NCBI RefSeq assembly: GCF_900105165.1
Contig: NZ_LT629740.1
Coordinates: 5,084,001-5,148,000 of the forward strand
Direction: 5' to 3'
Length of the DNA: 64,000 bases
Source of the DNA: Mucilaginibacter mallensis
GTDB taxonomy: Bacteria > Bacteroidota > Bacteroidia > Sphingobacteriales > Sphingobacteriaceae
In this document: positions 43,495 to 53,530 of the stretch, one piece after another
How the letters are laid out: the number at the start of each line of letters is the position of its first letter
How positions within the stretch are numbered: position 1 is the stretch's first letter
Made by a program: the position numbers and the translations under genes
The notes under the pieces: model-generated
Told to the model about the DNA's origin: nothing
The model's database searches: none
The model's input: the letters and a program-made list of their open reading frames with translations, nothing else

Positions 43495-44457
43495 TTACGG
43501 AATTAAAATTATCTTTCCTGAACTTTTTCTGCTTTCCAAATAATCATGCGCCAGCTTCCCTTCTGAAAGGCTAAATACAGCCGGGGATGGAATCATGATA
43601 TCTTTATTAATTATCCAATTAAATAACTGGGCCGCTCTTTTTTGTCTTTCTTCCCTTGAGGTAAGATAACTCCATAAATCGCCGCCTGTAATTGTTTTTG
43701 AGGTATCCATTAACATTCTCGGGTCTACTAAATCCGGCATCCCGCCCGACATGCCAAAAAACACCACTTGTCCGCAGTCTTTTGTTACGGAAAAACTATC
43801 TTTTAAAGTACTCCCAATGCTGTCATAAACTACATCAACACCGCCAAGGCTGAAAGACAGCACCTCTTTTTTCCAATCATCTGTATATAAATATACCTGA
43901 TCGGCCCCATGTTTTAATGCAATGGCCGCTTTACTTTCAGATGATGTTAAGCCAACAACTGTAGCGCCCAATAACTTACTTATTTGAGTTAATATAATCC
44001 CAACACCACCGGCGCAGGCATGTATAAGTACCGTTTCTCCCGATTTAGTTTTATGGCTATCCGTTGCAAGGTACTGAGCAGTGAGGCCTTGCAATAAAAC
44101 AGAGGCAGCAGTTTCAAAACTAATCTCCTCAGGCAATGGAATGGCATGAGTAGCAGGCACGGCTACCCTTTCAGCATTAGCAAATGGAACATCAGCAAAG
44201 CCAATTCTGTCACCTTGTTTAAAGCCCTCATTATTATTTGCGTCTATTATAATACCCGCACCTTCATAGCCCGCAATATAGGGTGGCTGCCCAAGCAGGT
44301 GATAGTTGCCTTTTCTGCGATAAATATCTGCAAAGTTTAATCCTATTGCCTCCGTTTCAACCAGAATTTCATTAGTTTTTAATACAGGTTCCGGAATATC
44401 CAGATATTCAAGTACATCTGAATTACCGAATGTTGAAAAGGTTAGTGCTTTCATCAC
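43495..44457 (-). CDS. NADPH:quinone oxidoreductase (zinc-independent MDR family)
   Basis: 320 residues of the medium-chain dehydrogenase/reductase family. GYEGAGIIIDANNNEG, the cofactor-binding HACAGGVGIILTQISKLLGATVVG and the YDSIGSTLKDSF signature are present. Zinc-binding cysteines are absent, as in quinone oxidoreductases. Monocistronic. Confidence 0.9.
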   Translation of the reverse strand: MMKALTFSTFGNSDVLEYLDIPEPVLKTNEILVETEAIGLNFADIYRRKGNYHLLGQPPYIAGYEGAGIIIDANNNEGFKQGDRIGFADVPFANAERVAVPATHAIPLPEEISFETAASVLLQGLTAQYLATDSHKTKSGETVLIHACAGGVGIILTQISKLLGATVVGLTSSESKAAIALKHGADQVYLYTDDWKKEVLSFSLGGVDVVYDSIGSTLKDSFSVTKDCGQVVFFGMSGGMPDLVDPRMLMDTSKTITGGDLWSYLTSREERQKRAAQLFNWIINKDIMIPSPAVFSLSEGKLAHDYLESRKSSGKIILIP

Positions 44458-44603
44458 GCTATGATTATTAAGTTATATAACTTCGATACTAGTACCGCGT
44501 GCAGTCAAATATAAAACTAATCATACGTACCATAGGCAAGGCACTTATCATAAGTAAGCCATAATATTATACCAGCGCCACTATTATTTAAGTACGCTAT
44601 GTT

Positions 44604-45656
44604 TTAAGCCGACAATTGTTTTTCCGCAAGTATGGTACCATCTATCCGGGCCTTTATTTTAGCGAAAGCTGTTTCACGAGTTGTTGAAACATCATCGCAA
44701 AAAGGCGAGAACCCACAATCATCGGTTGTACCCAACTGCGCTAATGGTATATATTCAGCTGCTTCCAATATTCTTTCCTTAACGTCTTCCGCGCTTTCAA
44801 TTGCCGGGTTAAGTACATCTATAACACCTATAAATGCCTTTTGGTTGGGCTTAAGATATTGTTTTATGGTTTTTAAAACCTTTACCCTGTCTGGCTCGCT
44901 GGCTAATTGTAAATAAAAGCTGCCAACGTTCAAATCAAAAAGATGCGGTAAAAGATCAACATAATCAACATCCGCGCTGTGCGTTGAATCATGGTCGCCA
45001 CCGGGGCATACATGAACCCCTAATTTTTGCTGTTCTTCGGCGGTGAAACGATTAAAAACCTGGTTATTCAGATCAATAAAATGCTTTAATACACCACCCG
45101 ATGGGTCTAGCTTAAGCGATAACCGGCCCTCAGTAAAATCCATCTGAACCTTATAGGCTCCCTGCTGTAAACATTGCCTGATATCCTTTTCACACTCATT
45201 TAGCAGATCGCTTATAAATTGCTCCTGCGTATAACCTTCAATGCCGTTCGGCGGATAGATCAAACTTAATGCTGATGCAGAAATGACCGCTTGCTTAACC
45301 GGCTTATCGGTTAGTTTCTTAGCTGCATCAAGGTACTTTACGGCATAGTTGCCATACTTAAAAGGCCCTTTAGTTAAGAAAGGCAATTGACGAAAATGCC
45401 CGTCCTCGAAACTAATTTTCATACCCTCAGCTGTTAAATTGGTGAGGCCCTCAAGCGGATAGGTTGCAAAGCTCGATTTGGTTTGTTCACCATCGGTAAT
45501 AACCGGGGAGCCCGTTTTTTCAAGCGCTGCTACCGTTTCGCGAATGGCTTTTTCATATTGTTTTGGCAGATCAGCTCCACCATTTGCTGAAGTAATAGCT
45601 GCTAATAATTCGGGAGATCTCGGGATGCTGCCTATAGGTTCGGTAGATATCTTCAT
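44604..45656 (-). CDS. MetE C-terminal-like methyltransferase protein
   Basis: 350 residues of the cobalamin-independent methionine synthase (MetE catalytic-domain) superfamily, without the MetE N-terminal domain. IGSIPRSPELL near the start, VITDGEQTKSSF, the zinc-type HVCPGGDHDST segment, and the final DDCGFSPFCDD. Such stand-alone proteins may transfer a methyl group to homocysteine or have other substrates. No partner gene is adjacent. Confidence 0.85.
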   Translation of the reverse strand: MKISTEPIGSIPRSPELLAAITSANGGADLPKQYEKAIRETVAALEKTGSPVITDGEQTKSSFATYPLEGLTNLTAEGMKISFEDGHFRQLPFLTKGPFKYGNYAVKYLDAAKKLTDKPVKQAVISASALSLIYPPNGIEGYTQEQFISDLLNECEKDIRQCLQQGAYKVQMDFTEGRLSLKLDPSGGVLKHFIDLNNQVFNRFTAEEQQKLGVHVCPGGDHDSTHSADVDYVDLLPHLFDLNVGSFYLQLASEPDRVKVLKTIKQYLKPNQKAFIGVIDVLNPAIESAEDVKERILEAAEYIPLAQLGTTDDCGFSPFCDDVSTTRETAFAKIKARIDGTILAEKQLSA

Positions 45657-45758
45657 CTTGATTGATAAATTGGTTTCTTAAAGTTATAGCAATTTATCCA
45701 ACTTAAAAAGCGTCACAACTACAATTCTGAAATTTTTGTAAATGAACAACTAATACGA

Positions 45759-48056
45759 TCAATTTGATTTTGATTTTTTTGAAGACACTCCCGGATCAAC
45801 CTCAATATCAATACCTTTGGCACCATTAATCGACATTACCCTGTATAAGCGAATATCACTCACGCTGTGTGGTAAAGTTGTAAGTATAATAGGGCGTACC
45901 TTTAGCATATCAGCCATCATATTACTTATAAATTGAGGATCATAAGTACCAATATCGGGCATGGCAGAGCTGCCGCCTTTAAGCCATTGCATGCTATAAT
46001 TACGGGTACGACTCGTCAGCAATCTGCCATCCGCTTTAGGGGAGGATGTATCCATAAGCACAGAATCATTCTCAGCCATAATACCCAGTGCCAGTATTTT
46101 TGCCTGCGCACTTTTGCCGCTTATTAAAAAATGGCCGGTTATGTCACCGGCTATAAATAATGCTTCACCTGTAAAATCATTCATCATAACCGAAGGCAGC
46201 ACGACATGCAGTGGCGTAGCAATATGATCGCCATCGCCTATAAAAACACTCTTACCTGAAAGTTTAGTCCAGGTGCTTTTAATACTCCCTTCGTACCAGA
46301 AATCCTGCACCATCAGGTTACCGTTTATTATTTCGTTGGATAGATCGTTATTTGATGATGCCCCGCTATAAATAATTGTTCTGCCTTCAGCGGGTTTTCC
46401 CTGATCGGCTAGCGGACCACCAATAATACTCACCGCTTTTTTTAAACCGGAAAACTGGGTGTCATAAGCGAATATGACCGTATGATCAAGCTGGTTTACC
46501 AATAAGCCTGTTTGCCCGCCAACCTGGTGAAATTCCTGCATAAAAATTCTTGACCCTTTTTCATCAGCATTTGTGATCAGGATATTAGTGCTTACCGTAT
46601 TCCCTTTAAATGTTATATCGCGTATGGTTGCTTTTGATGGACCTGCAATAGATATTATAGGCCCGGCTGTTGTACCACTCCAGGTTAACATACTGGCATA
46701 CCGATCACCAAATCCATCGCCCACAAGCTGGATATCGCTATTGGCAGGGATGAAGATAGTACCCGAAATATTATAATTACCATAAGGAAAATGAACAACG
46801 GGCCGCGTTCCGGAAAATTTAGCCGCCTGGTTAATTACAGACTGAATAACGGAATAACCAGCCCCAACAGGCACCTCAAACACCCGGCGCTTAAGATTTG
46901 GTTCTGCACCCGAGAGTATTGGTGCCGAAAGATTTATAAGGCTGGCCCGGGAAGCTGTTTTATTATTATAGGTATTACTATTACTACCTATAGAAATCGG
47001 ATCAGCAACAGTAAATTCATTACCCATGCAGAAAGCATTTGAACTGAATGCAGCTACCGTACCATTTGCCGAATTTCGCGACCTGACAATATTATTTATA
47101 AAAATAATTGGCCCCTGATTGCCTGTGGTTATCGCCTGGGTATTTACAGGGTCAATAATGGTATTCCCTTCAATAATTATAGATGATGGGTTACGGCTGC
47201 TAGCGGCAGAAAAGAATTGTTTGGAATTAATGGAAGTATTGCCGCGAACAGAAAAATCGCCGGTATTGTTCATGGACATATCACTAATGGCCGAATTGCG
47301 AAAAACACAGTTATATACCTTGAAATTGCCCGCGCCATAGGTATTCGTTACCCCAACACCACAATCCTGAAACGATGAATTACGCACCCAAATATCGAGC
47401 GCGTTAAAATTACCCAGGCTAACACCAGCCTTTGTATTACGTATAAAATGATCGCGCAGAATGGATGTTTCGGCAAAGCCATGGCCCAGCGAGCCGCCGT
47501 GAATACCGAACGCCACATCAATAAAAACGTCATCGGCATATTCATTACCGGTATCAAAATGCGGCTGGTTGCCATCCCATGATTGCTCTACGGCCACATC
47601 GGCAATGCGGTTCCCATTCCAGGTAAGGCGATCAAACTTTGAATACGCCGTACCATTAACCTGTAACATTGTACCATGAGCGACTCCTCCCCATTTTATA
47701 ATGGTATTGGCAGGATCGGCACCAATAACAGAAACATTAATGTGATGGTTGATGGTTAATGTTGAACTGATCAAATAGGTACCTGCGGGCAAATAAAGCG
47801 TATTATTAACAACGCATGTTGCCACTGCATCAAGCGCCGCTTGCAAGGCACGGGTATCATCGGTTACACCATCGCCTTTGGCGCCAAACCCTGTTTTTGC
47901 ATTTAACCAGCTGCTAAATGGGCCAACAAATTCATCATCAGTTTTTGGGATGGAGCCATGCGATATGGCAGGTTTACCTTGAGAAAAACTATTTAATGCA
48001 AGGCATCCTAATAATAAAACAGATAGATATTTGGTTGAGAGATGCCTAAAATTCAT
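45759..48056 (-). CDS. Pectate-lyase-superfamily (right-handed beta-helix) exported protein
   Basis: 765 residues: signal peptide (YLSVLLLGCLALNSFSQ), then a Pectate_lyase_3-type start AKTGFGAKGDGVTDDTRALQAAL followed by long parallel-beta-helix repeats in two lobes, similar in layout to GH55-type polysaccharide enzymes. The second lobe restarts near residue 400 with YSVIQSVINQAAKFSGTRPVV. It is probably secreted or periplasmic and acts on plant or microbial polysaccharide; the reaction cannot be told. Confidence 0.8.
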   Translation of the reverse strand: MNFRHLSTKYLSVLLLGCLALNSFSQGKPAISHGSIPKTDDEFVGPFSSWLNAKTGFGAKGDGVTDDTRALQAALDAVATCVVNNTLYLPAGTYLISSTLTINHHINVSVIGADPANTIIKWGGVAHGTMLQVNGTAYSKFDRLTWNGNRIADVAVEQSWDGNQPHFDTGNEYADDVFIDVAFGIHGGSLGHGFAETSILRDHFIRNTKAGVSLGNFNALDIWVRNSSFQDCGVGVTNTYGAGNFKVYNCVFRNSAISDMSMNNTGDFSVRGNTSINSKQFFSAASSRNPSSIIIEGNTIIDPVNTQAITTGNQGPIIFINNIVRSRNSANGTVAAFSSNAFCMGNEFTVADPISIGSNSNTYNNKTASRASLINLSAPILSGAEPNLKRRVFEVPVGAGYSVIQSVINQAAKFSGTRPVVHFPYGNYNISGTIFIPANSDIQLVGDGFGDRYASMLTWSGTTAGPIISIAGPSKATIRDITFKGNTVSTNILITNADEKGSRIFMQEFHQVGGQTGLLVNQLDHTVIFAYDTQFSGLKKAVSIIGGPLADQGKPAEGRTIIYSGASSNNDLSNEIINGNLMVQDFWYEGSIKSTWTKLSGKSVFIGDGDHIATPLHVVLPSVMMNDFTGEALFIAGDITGHFLISGKSAQAKILALGIMAENDSVLMDTSSPKADGRLLTSRTRNYSMQWLKGGSSAMPDIGTYDPQFISNMMADMLKVRPIILTTLPHSVSDIRLYRVMSINGAKGIDIEVDPGVSSKKSKSN

Positions 48057-48108
48057 TGATGTTATTAATCAGGGATACATCACTAAATTACGATAAAAAA
48101 ATGTGCGG

Positions 48109-49011
48109 TTAACAACTGGTAAAAACAGTCAGCTTATACATATTATCATCTTTCATACTTACAGGGCTTAACCAGCCCTGTAAACCAACTTCAGCAGTAC
48201 AGGGCCCATAAGTAATGATCTTAATTTTTCTTAGAAGCGACTCTTTCCTCAAAGCCGCCAAAACCTCCTGCATTATTTCACCCCTAAAGGGCGTAAACAT
48301 AAAAAATATAGTCCCTTCAGAATAATCGGCTTGCCGGGCGTCAGTATTTATAAATTTTACTTCCGGTAAATTAAGCTCCGTGGCACAATCCCTTGCATAA
48401 TCGCAAAAAGCAGGTTCAAATTCTACACCATTTACGGTGACCCCGGTGAGCAGATTTACCAATATAGCTACCTGGCCTAATCCTGATCCTAAATCGAAAA
48501 AAATATCCTCCTGCATTAAGGAAACCTGTTCTGCCATTTCAAAAACTACCCGGGCTGGCGTTTTCTGATAATACACCATTTCCAGTTCCAGCTCTTTGGT
48601 CTGCTCGGGCATAGCTTGCAGCGAGAATAAGCCATTGATAAAGATATCAAGGTTATCATAGCCTGCTTCTTGCTGGTGCTGACTATCACTTAAATCCAGA
48701 TCAATGTATTTATTGATCATTGCTTTAAATTCATTTCCCGCACACCCGACCGACCGGATATCTGCCCGCAATTTTTGAAAAAGCTTACTATCAATTTCTT
48801 CGAGCTTAGTTTTTATTTTTTCAGCGCGATCTTTTAGTAAATGCAGTTCATCAGGTGCAGTTGTTTTTTGCAGGAGATCTTCCAGCTGATCAATAATATG
48901 AAATTCAATAAAGTCGATAGCCTCTATACGCTTATCGAAATTCTTTTCTTCGTAAAGGACCTCGTTTTTTTCTATTGACCTGATATGTGATTGTATTGCT
49001 GAGATGACCAT
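48109..49011 (-). CDS. Class I SAM-dependent methyltransferase with Dot1-like motif
   Basis: 300 residues. The SAM motif FFDLGSGLGQVAILVNLLTG, motif II VNGVEFEPAFCDYARDCA and DARQADYSEGTIFFMFTPF resemble Dot1-type histone lysine methyltransferases in the FxxDLGSGxGxV pattern. A helical N-terminal region of about 130 residues (coiled coil) precedes it. Dot1-like proteins in bacteria have unknown substrates. Confidence 0.82.
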   Translation of the reverse strand: MVISAIQSHIRSIEKNEVLYEEKNFDKRIEAIDFIEFHIIDQLEDLLQKTTAPDELHLLKDRAEKIKTKLEEIDSKLFQKLRADIRSVGCAGNEFKAMINKYIDLDLSDSQHQQEAGYDNLDIFINGLFSLQAMPEQTKELELEMVYYQKTPARVVFEMAEQVSLMQEDIFFDLGSGLGQVAILVNLLTGVTVNGVEFEPAFCDYARDCATELNLPEVKFINTDARQADYSEGTIFFMFTPFRGEIMQEVLAALRKESLLRKIKIITYGPCTAEVGLQGWLSPVSMKDDNMYKLTVFTSC

Positions 49012-49172
49012 CTTACTGCAATAAAGCTACGAAACACTTTCGACCATTAAAATAAAAGCCAATCGATATATACGGGTCAGGTTGAAAGATTGAATTGATA
49101 AAAAATTAATTATTGCTCTGGATATTTTCTCATAAAGATTTTTTATCTTCCCGGTTTAAACCCCCTTAACCA

Positions 49173-49487
49173 ATGTTTTATAGCCTAATTATTATCGCAA
49201 TCATCTTTTTTATTACACATGTGGCATTATTGCTTACTGCATTCCCTAAATCAGAACTGGCCCGCACCCGTTATTTTTATTCGCACTTAACCTTATGGAT
49301 CACCGGTATAACTGTATTTATACTGGCCGTTTTGTACGCCGGTTCCGGCCAGTCAGCCTTTTTAGATTATTTCAACACCCCATTGAAAAAGGCGATGATC
49401 CTGGTTTTTACATTTGCCCTTTCGTTAACCGCGCATTTAATCGTAAAGCTATTGGTGCTGCCTTTATTGCGGAAGAATTTGCGTTAA
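49173..49487 (+). CDS. Three-span membrane protein, not recognised
   Basis: 104 residues with three hydrophobic segments and a basic C-terminus (LLRKNLR). No family is recognised. Convergent with the epimerase gene, with a CTCGTT-GCA-AACGAG hairpin between at 49546-49560. Confidence 0.6.
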   Translation: MFYSLIIIAIIFFITHVALLLTAFPKSELARTRYFYSHLTLWITGITVFILAVLYAGSGQSAFLDYFNTPLKKAMILVFTFALSLTAHLIVKLLVLPLLRKNLR

Positions 49488-49545
49488 AATGCGCAGCAGG
49501 TACGTCAGTAGACGAGGGCGATGCAATCGCTAACCCATGTAAGCA

Positions 49546-49560
49546 CTCGTTGCAAACGAG
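49546..49560. terminator. Small hairpin between convergent genes
   Basis: CTCGTT (49546-49551) pairs with AACGAG (49555-49560) over a GCA loop. It is short and has no T-run, so terminator function is weakly supported. Confidence 0.35.
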
Positions 49561-49565
49561 CGTAA

Positions 49566-50594
49566 TTACTTGTCAGGATTTTTTAATGGCACTAATTGAT
49601 GCTCAATCAAATATCCCAGCGCCTCTTCTACAGCCATGGTTGGGTTTTTAGGATTATAGCCCAGCTCATTTCTTGATTTTGACAGGTCAAAGTCCTGTTG
49701 TAAACCCGAAAACATGGCAATGTCTTTAGTGCTTAGTAAAGGTGCTTTGCCGCTTATTTTACTGCCCAGCTCCATTAGCCAGGCAATAACAAATAAAACA
49801 GGCTTTGGTACGGCAACCGGCAATTTGATCTTTAACCCGGGGAAAAGCTGTTGTGCAATTTTAGTGGTATCCTTAATAGAGGTGCATTTTTCATTGGCCA
49901 GTATATACCGCTCTCCGCTGATCCCTTTTGTTGCTGCTAAATAACAGCCTTCGGCAACATCTTTCACATCAACCCAGTTAAGTGCAATATTTGTTTCAAC
50001 CGGGATCTCCTTTTGCAGGATCAGCTTCAGGATATTGTACGATACATTTAATGGCGCAAAGGCCTCGCTCCCTATCATGGCTGAAGGTAAAACTGCTACC
50101 AACTCAATATTATATTTCTTAGCCAGTTCAAAAGCCAGCTTTTCGCCATCGTTTTTTGAGTTGTAATACGTATCCCTCCGGTCGGGGTTATACCCATAGT
50201 TTTCTTTAGCCGGTATAGCAGTATAATTTAAGGCAGCTATCGAGCTCACATATACAATCCTTTTCACTCCCGCCTCCGCGGCTGCTTCAATCATGTTTCG
50301 GGTGCCCTGGATGTTCACATCATAGATCTCCTTTTGAGGATCCTTTGCCCAAAGTTTAAACGCGGCCCCTACTGCGTAAAAAGTTTCAACACCCTGTAAT
50401 GCTTTTATTAATGATTGCTTATCGGTAATGTCTGATTGAACAACTTCGCAATCCAAACCTGCAAAAGGTTCTTTGTTGCCGATATTTCTGACGGCGGCCC
50501 GTACCAGGATACCTTTACTGATCAGTAGCCTTACTAAATTATTGCCGAGGTGCCCGTTTGCACCATTAACGAGTGATAATTGCTGATTTGCCAT
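49566..50594 (-). CDS. NAD-dependent epimerase/dihydroflavonol-4-reductase-like
   Basis: 342 residues of the extended SDR family. The Rossmann motif NGANGHLGNNL is near the start, the YYNSK (YxxxK) motif in DTYYNSKNDGEK, and VYVSSIAALN before it. It probably reduces a sterol- or flavonoid-like ketone, or acts on nucleotide sugars. It follows the Crp-type regulator gene by about 70 bp on the same strand. Confidence 0.86.
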   Translation of the reverse strand: MANQQLSLVNGANGHLGNNLVRLLISKGILVRAAVRNIGNKEPFAGLDCEVVQSDITDKQSLIKALQGVETFYAVGAAFKLWAKDPQKEIYDVNIQGTRNMIEAAAEAGVKRIVYVSSIAALNYTAIPAKENYGYNPDRRDTYYNSKNDGEKLAFELAKKYNIELVAVLPSAMIGSEAFAPLNVSYNILKLILQKEIPVETNIALNWVDVKDVAEGCYLAATKGISGERYILANEKCTSIKDTTKIAQQLFPGLKIKLPVAVPKPVLFVIAWLMELGSKISGKAPLLSTKDIAMFSGLQQDFDLSKSRNELGYNPKNPTMAVEEALGYLIEHQLVPLKNPDK

Positions 50595-50662
50595 TTGCTT
50601 ATTTTTTTAATAATTAATGGCACAAATCTCCCGACTATTGCACCGAAACCACTTGACAAATG

Positions 50663-51238
50663 TTAGGAATTCATCCGCTTGCGTATCCGGCTCAGGCTTT
50701 CCGGTTTCATCCCCAAAAAAGATGCGATATATTGAACCGGCACATGATGTATAATACCCGGGTAGTTTTCGATCAGTTTTTTATACCGCTGTTCTGCGCT
50801 TAATGTCGCCAGTTCTTTTGAACGGTTCTCGTTATAAGCGATAGACTGCTGAAACACGCCGATACTGAAATCTTTAAACGCGGCACTTTTTTGGGTTAAT
50901 AGGTCTAAATTATTTTTAGTGATCCTGAGTAGCTCACATTCGGTTATGCATTCTACATTTTCATCTGCTTTTGTTGGATTGATAAAATGAGAATAAGAAG
51001 TTAAAAATCCTGGCGGGCAATTGATGTGGGTGGTTACCTCGTCGCCATTTTCGTTATAATGAAACAGGCGCATAAAGCCTTTTACAACAAAGTATAGGTA
51101 TTGGGGCACCGTGCCGGCTTCTTCAATAATCCTGTTTTTTGGAAACAGTACCGGTTCAAAATATAGTTTACACAAATCAATATCATACTCAGTTAACGGT
51201 ACCTTTTGAGATATGATATTTAGTAAATGATTGTGCAT
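50663..51238 (-). CDS. Crp/Fnr-family transcriptional regulator
   Basis: 191 residues: cyclic-nucleotide-binding beta-barrel (LYFVVKGFMRLFHYNENGDEV) and a short C-terminal HTH (VQYIASFLGMKPESLSRIRKRM). No cAMP-specific residues are clear. It possibly controls the epimerase gene just downstream on the same strand. Confidence 0.9.
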   Translation of the reverse strand: MHNHLLNIISQKVPLTEYDIDLCKLYFEPVLFPKNRIIEEAGTVPQYLYFVVKGFMRLFHYNENGDEVTTHINCPPGFLTSYSHFINPTKADENVECITECELLRITKNNLDLLTQKSAAFKDFSIGVFQQSIAYNENRSKELATLSAEQRYKKLIENYPGIIHHVPVQYIASFLGMKPESLSRIRKRMNS

Positions 51239-51272
51239 GCTGCCAAGTTATCAATAAATATCCTCACATAAA

Positions 51273-51302
51273 AAAGCCTTCAGAATTTCGTCTAAAGGCT
51301 TT
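51273..51302 (-). terminator. Terminator of the TauE/DUF1634/hydrolase operon
   Basis: Hairpin AAAGCCTTcAGA...TCTaAAGGCTTT with an A-run on the plus strand before it (T-run for minus transcripts), 22 bp after the hydrolase stop. It is of the same family as the terminators at 34425 and 61953. Confidence 0.6.
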
Positions 51303-51323
51303 GATTATCTTGTGATCTTTGTG

Positions 51324-52109
51324 TTACTTTTTAGCTGTGGCGCCTGTAGCTGCGGCAATAATTAGCTTTGCTACATCCTCAGGGTGCGATTCATAAACTG
51401 AATGACTGGCACCTTCAATTTCCACGGTGGTGCTTTTAGCGCGTTTGGCATACATACGTTCCAGATCAGGGTTAATAATACGGTCGGCTTTGGCTACCAT
51501 ATACCAGCTTGGCTTTGTTCGCCAGGCGGGATTCTGGATAATAGCATGGAATACGGCATCTGCTACCGGCATTTGCGCATTGGCTGTAAACTCAGCAATT
51601 GATTTTGGAAGATCAGCGGCAAAATCAGCATAAAAACTTGCCGGAGCTATATAATCAAACCCATCGGCACCCTTTTGAAGTGATTTATAGGCAGATGGAT
51701 AAAGCTTTCCATTGCCGCCCTCGCTTTCACCATTATCAGGTGCATGCGCAGCTATATAAACCAGGCCCGCAACATGGTCGTCGTTACCGGCAATTGTAAT
51801 AATGGCTCCTCCGTAGCTATGTCCAACTAAAATACACGGGCCATCCTGCATAGCTAATACCCTTTTTACTGCGGCAACATCATTATCAAATGAGGTGAGC
51901 GGTTGTTGGGTTACACTAACATGATATCCCTTTTTAACTAAAATATCGTACACCGGTTTCCAGCCCGATCCATCTACAAAAGCACCGTGAACCAGAACAA
52001 TATTTTTGATACCTGCCGGTTGCTGTGCATCAGCAGTAAGAGTAATGACTGAACTAAAGATGATGGCGCAAAGCAGCGCGATCCCCATTTTTAAAATTGA
52101 TTTTTTCAT
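51324..52109 (-). CDS. Exported alpha/beta hydrolase
   Basis: 261 residues with signal peptide (GIALLCAIIFSSVITLTADA). Nucleophile Ser98 is in GHSYGG, the oxyanion region in LVHGAFVDGSGW and the C-terminal catalytic His in GASHSVYESHPEDV. Substrate is unknown. It is the last gene of a run with DUF1634 and TauE-type genes. Confidence 0.88.
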   Translation of the reverse strand: MKKSILKMGIALLCAIIFSSVITLTADAQQPAGIKNIVLVHGAFVDGSGWKPVYDILVKKGYHVSVTQQPLTSFDNDVAAVKRVLAMQDGPCILVGHSYGGAIITIAGNDDHVAGLVYIAAHAPDNGESEGGNGKLYPSAYKSLQKGADGFDYIAPASFYADFAADLPKSIAEFTANAQMPVADAVFHAIIQNPAWRTKPSWYMVAKADRIINPDLERMYAKRAKSTTVEIEGASHSVYESHPEDVAKLIIAAATGATAKK

Positions 52110-52143
52110 GGTAATAGATTTTTATTTTTAGATGATCTGTAAG

Positions 52144-52545
52144 CTAAACTTTTAATCCACCGAAAATGCTTATCATCATAACAGATAGCACGATTAAAGT
52201 TATTAAAATATAAAGCCTGTCTTTTTCAATTACGAAGCCCACAAGAGAAAACGCAATGCGTAATATGGGCGTTGCAATAAGTACTACCACGCCAAATTGT
52301 ATAATACCCCGGGCATTTAATGTGCCTAAACCTGTTATAATTTGGCCAATGCTGGTAAACCCGGCTTTTGTACCAATAAATTGGCTATATGCCGGCAAAG
52401 CCAATCCGCCCGACTGCTGCAGATAAATTAATCCACCAGCAAGCACTATCAGGCTGGAAATAATTACGCCATACCTGAGCTGCAACCCGATAAATTGTTC
52501 TATATCCCGATCGGCAAATAAATGTTTCGAAATAATTTTTTTCAT
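52144..52545 (-). CDS. DUF1634 membrane protein
   Basis: 133 residues with three membrane helices (IISSLIVLAGGLIYLQQSGG, GVVVLIATPILRIAFSLVG, LYILITLIVLSVMMISI). DUF1634 genes commonly follow a TSUP transporter, as here (11 bp gap). Function is unknown. Confidence 0.85.
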   Translation of the reverse strand: MKKIISKHLFADRDIEQFIGLQLRYGVIISSLIVLAGGLIYLQQSGGLALPAYSQFIGTKAGFTSIGQIITGLGTLNARGIIQFGVVVLIATPILRIAFSLVGFVIEKDRLYILITLIVLSVMMISIFGGLKV

Positions 52546-52556
52546 GGCTGTTGTTA

Positions 52557-53390
52557 TTAAAATTGATGGTTATAACCGTTGTAGATCATTTCAACCGCTA
52601 CAAAAGAAATAGCAAGACAAAAGATGTATTTTAATACTTTAGGGTCGAGCCTTTTCAACAATTTCGCCCCGGTGAATGCACCACCCAGAACCCCCAGAAC
52701 CACCGGAAAGGCAATGCCAGGGTCCATATACCCTCTTTGCAGGTAAACAACCGCGCTCGCAGCGGCGGTAACGCCGATCATGAAATTGCTGGTAGTGGTG
52801 CTAACCTTAAAAGGGATATGCATAGTTGAGTCCATAGCCAGCACTTTTAGCGCCCCCGAACCTATCCCCAATAATCCCGACATGATGCCTGCAAGGGCCA
52901 TGATGGAGAAGCCTGCACCAACATTTTTTAATTTGTAGCTTACCGGGCCCTCTTTAGTGGGGTAACTGCTATCGAGTTTTAATTTTAAGGATAGAGCGCT
53001 GCCGGTTGTTAGTGCCTCCTGGTTTTTCTTGCGGATGGTCATGGCGGCAGAGAACAGTAATATGGCCCCGAAAAGTATAGCAATAGTATTAGTAGGTGTG
53101 TATACGGCTATTACAGCTCCCGCAACCGCGCCTGCGGTGGTAGCAATTTCAAGAAACATACCTAAACGGATGTTGGTGATGCCCTCCTTAACATAAGCAC
53201 TTGCCGCGCCCGATGAGTTGGCAATTGATGCCAGTAAGGCGGCACCTATAGCGTAACGGATATCGACATGAAAAACCAGGGTGAGCAAAGGTATAACTAC
53301 CACCCCGCCCCCTAAGCCGGTGAGCGAGCCCACCAACCCGGCCAGGTATGCCCCGGCAAGCAAAATTAATGTGAATGTTAGAATTGTCAT
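52557..53390 (-). CDS. TSUP/TauE-SafE family permease
   Basis: 277 residues with about eight membrane spans. The TSUP signature LTGLGGGVVVIPLLTLVF and second repeat GIMSGLLGIGSGALKVLAM are present. Such permeases move sulfite, sulfonates or related organosulfur anions. It is the first gene of an operon with DUF1634 and the hydrolase. A 37-residue ORF and an operator-like repeat lie upstream. Confidence 0.9.
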   Translation of the reverse strand: MTILTFTLILLAGAYLAGLVGSLTGLGGGVVVIPLLTLVFHVDIRYAIGAALLASIANSSGAASAYVKEGITNIRLGMFLEIATTAGAVAGAVIAVYTPTNTIAILFGAILLFSAAMTIRKKNQEALTTGSALSLKLKLDSSYPTKEGPVSYKLKNVGAGFSIMALAGIMSGLLGIGSGALKVLAMDSTMHIPFKVSTTTSNFMIGVTAAASAVVYLQRGYMDPGIAFPVVLGVLGGAFTGAKLLKRLDPKVLKYIFCLAISFVAVEMIYNGYNHQF

Positions 53391-53403
53391 GATATATATG
53401 GTA

Positions 53404-53517
53404 TTAATAAATGTTTTCTAAAATATCCCTGATGATACCCGCGTATTTTCTATCCTGCCTGATCCTTGCCAAAGCTTTATGCGATAATTTCTTTTGTTTC
53501 ATTGTCTTAATTTCCAT
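53404..53517 (-). CDS. 37-residue basic small ORF upstream of TauE
   Basis: Minus-strand ORF starting MEIKTMKQKKLSHKALARIR and ending in DILENIY, rich in Lys and Arg. It stops 13 bp before the TauE-type start and could be a leader peptide or small protein. No family is recognised; chance occurrence is possible. Confidence 0.3.
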   Translation of the reverse strand: MEIKTMKQKKLSHKALARIRQDRKYAGIIRDILENIY

Positions 53518-53530
53518 TACAAACATACGA

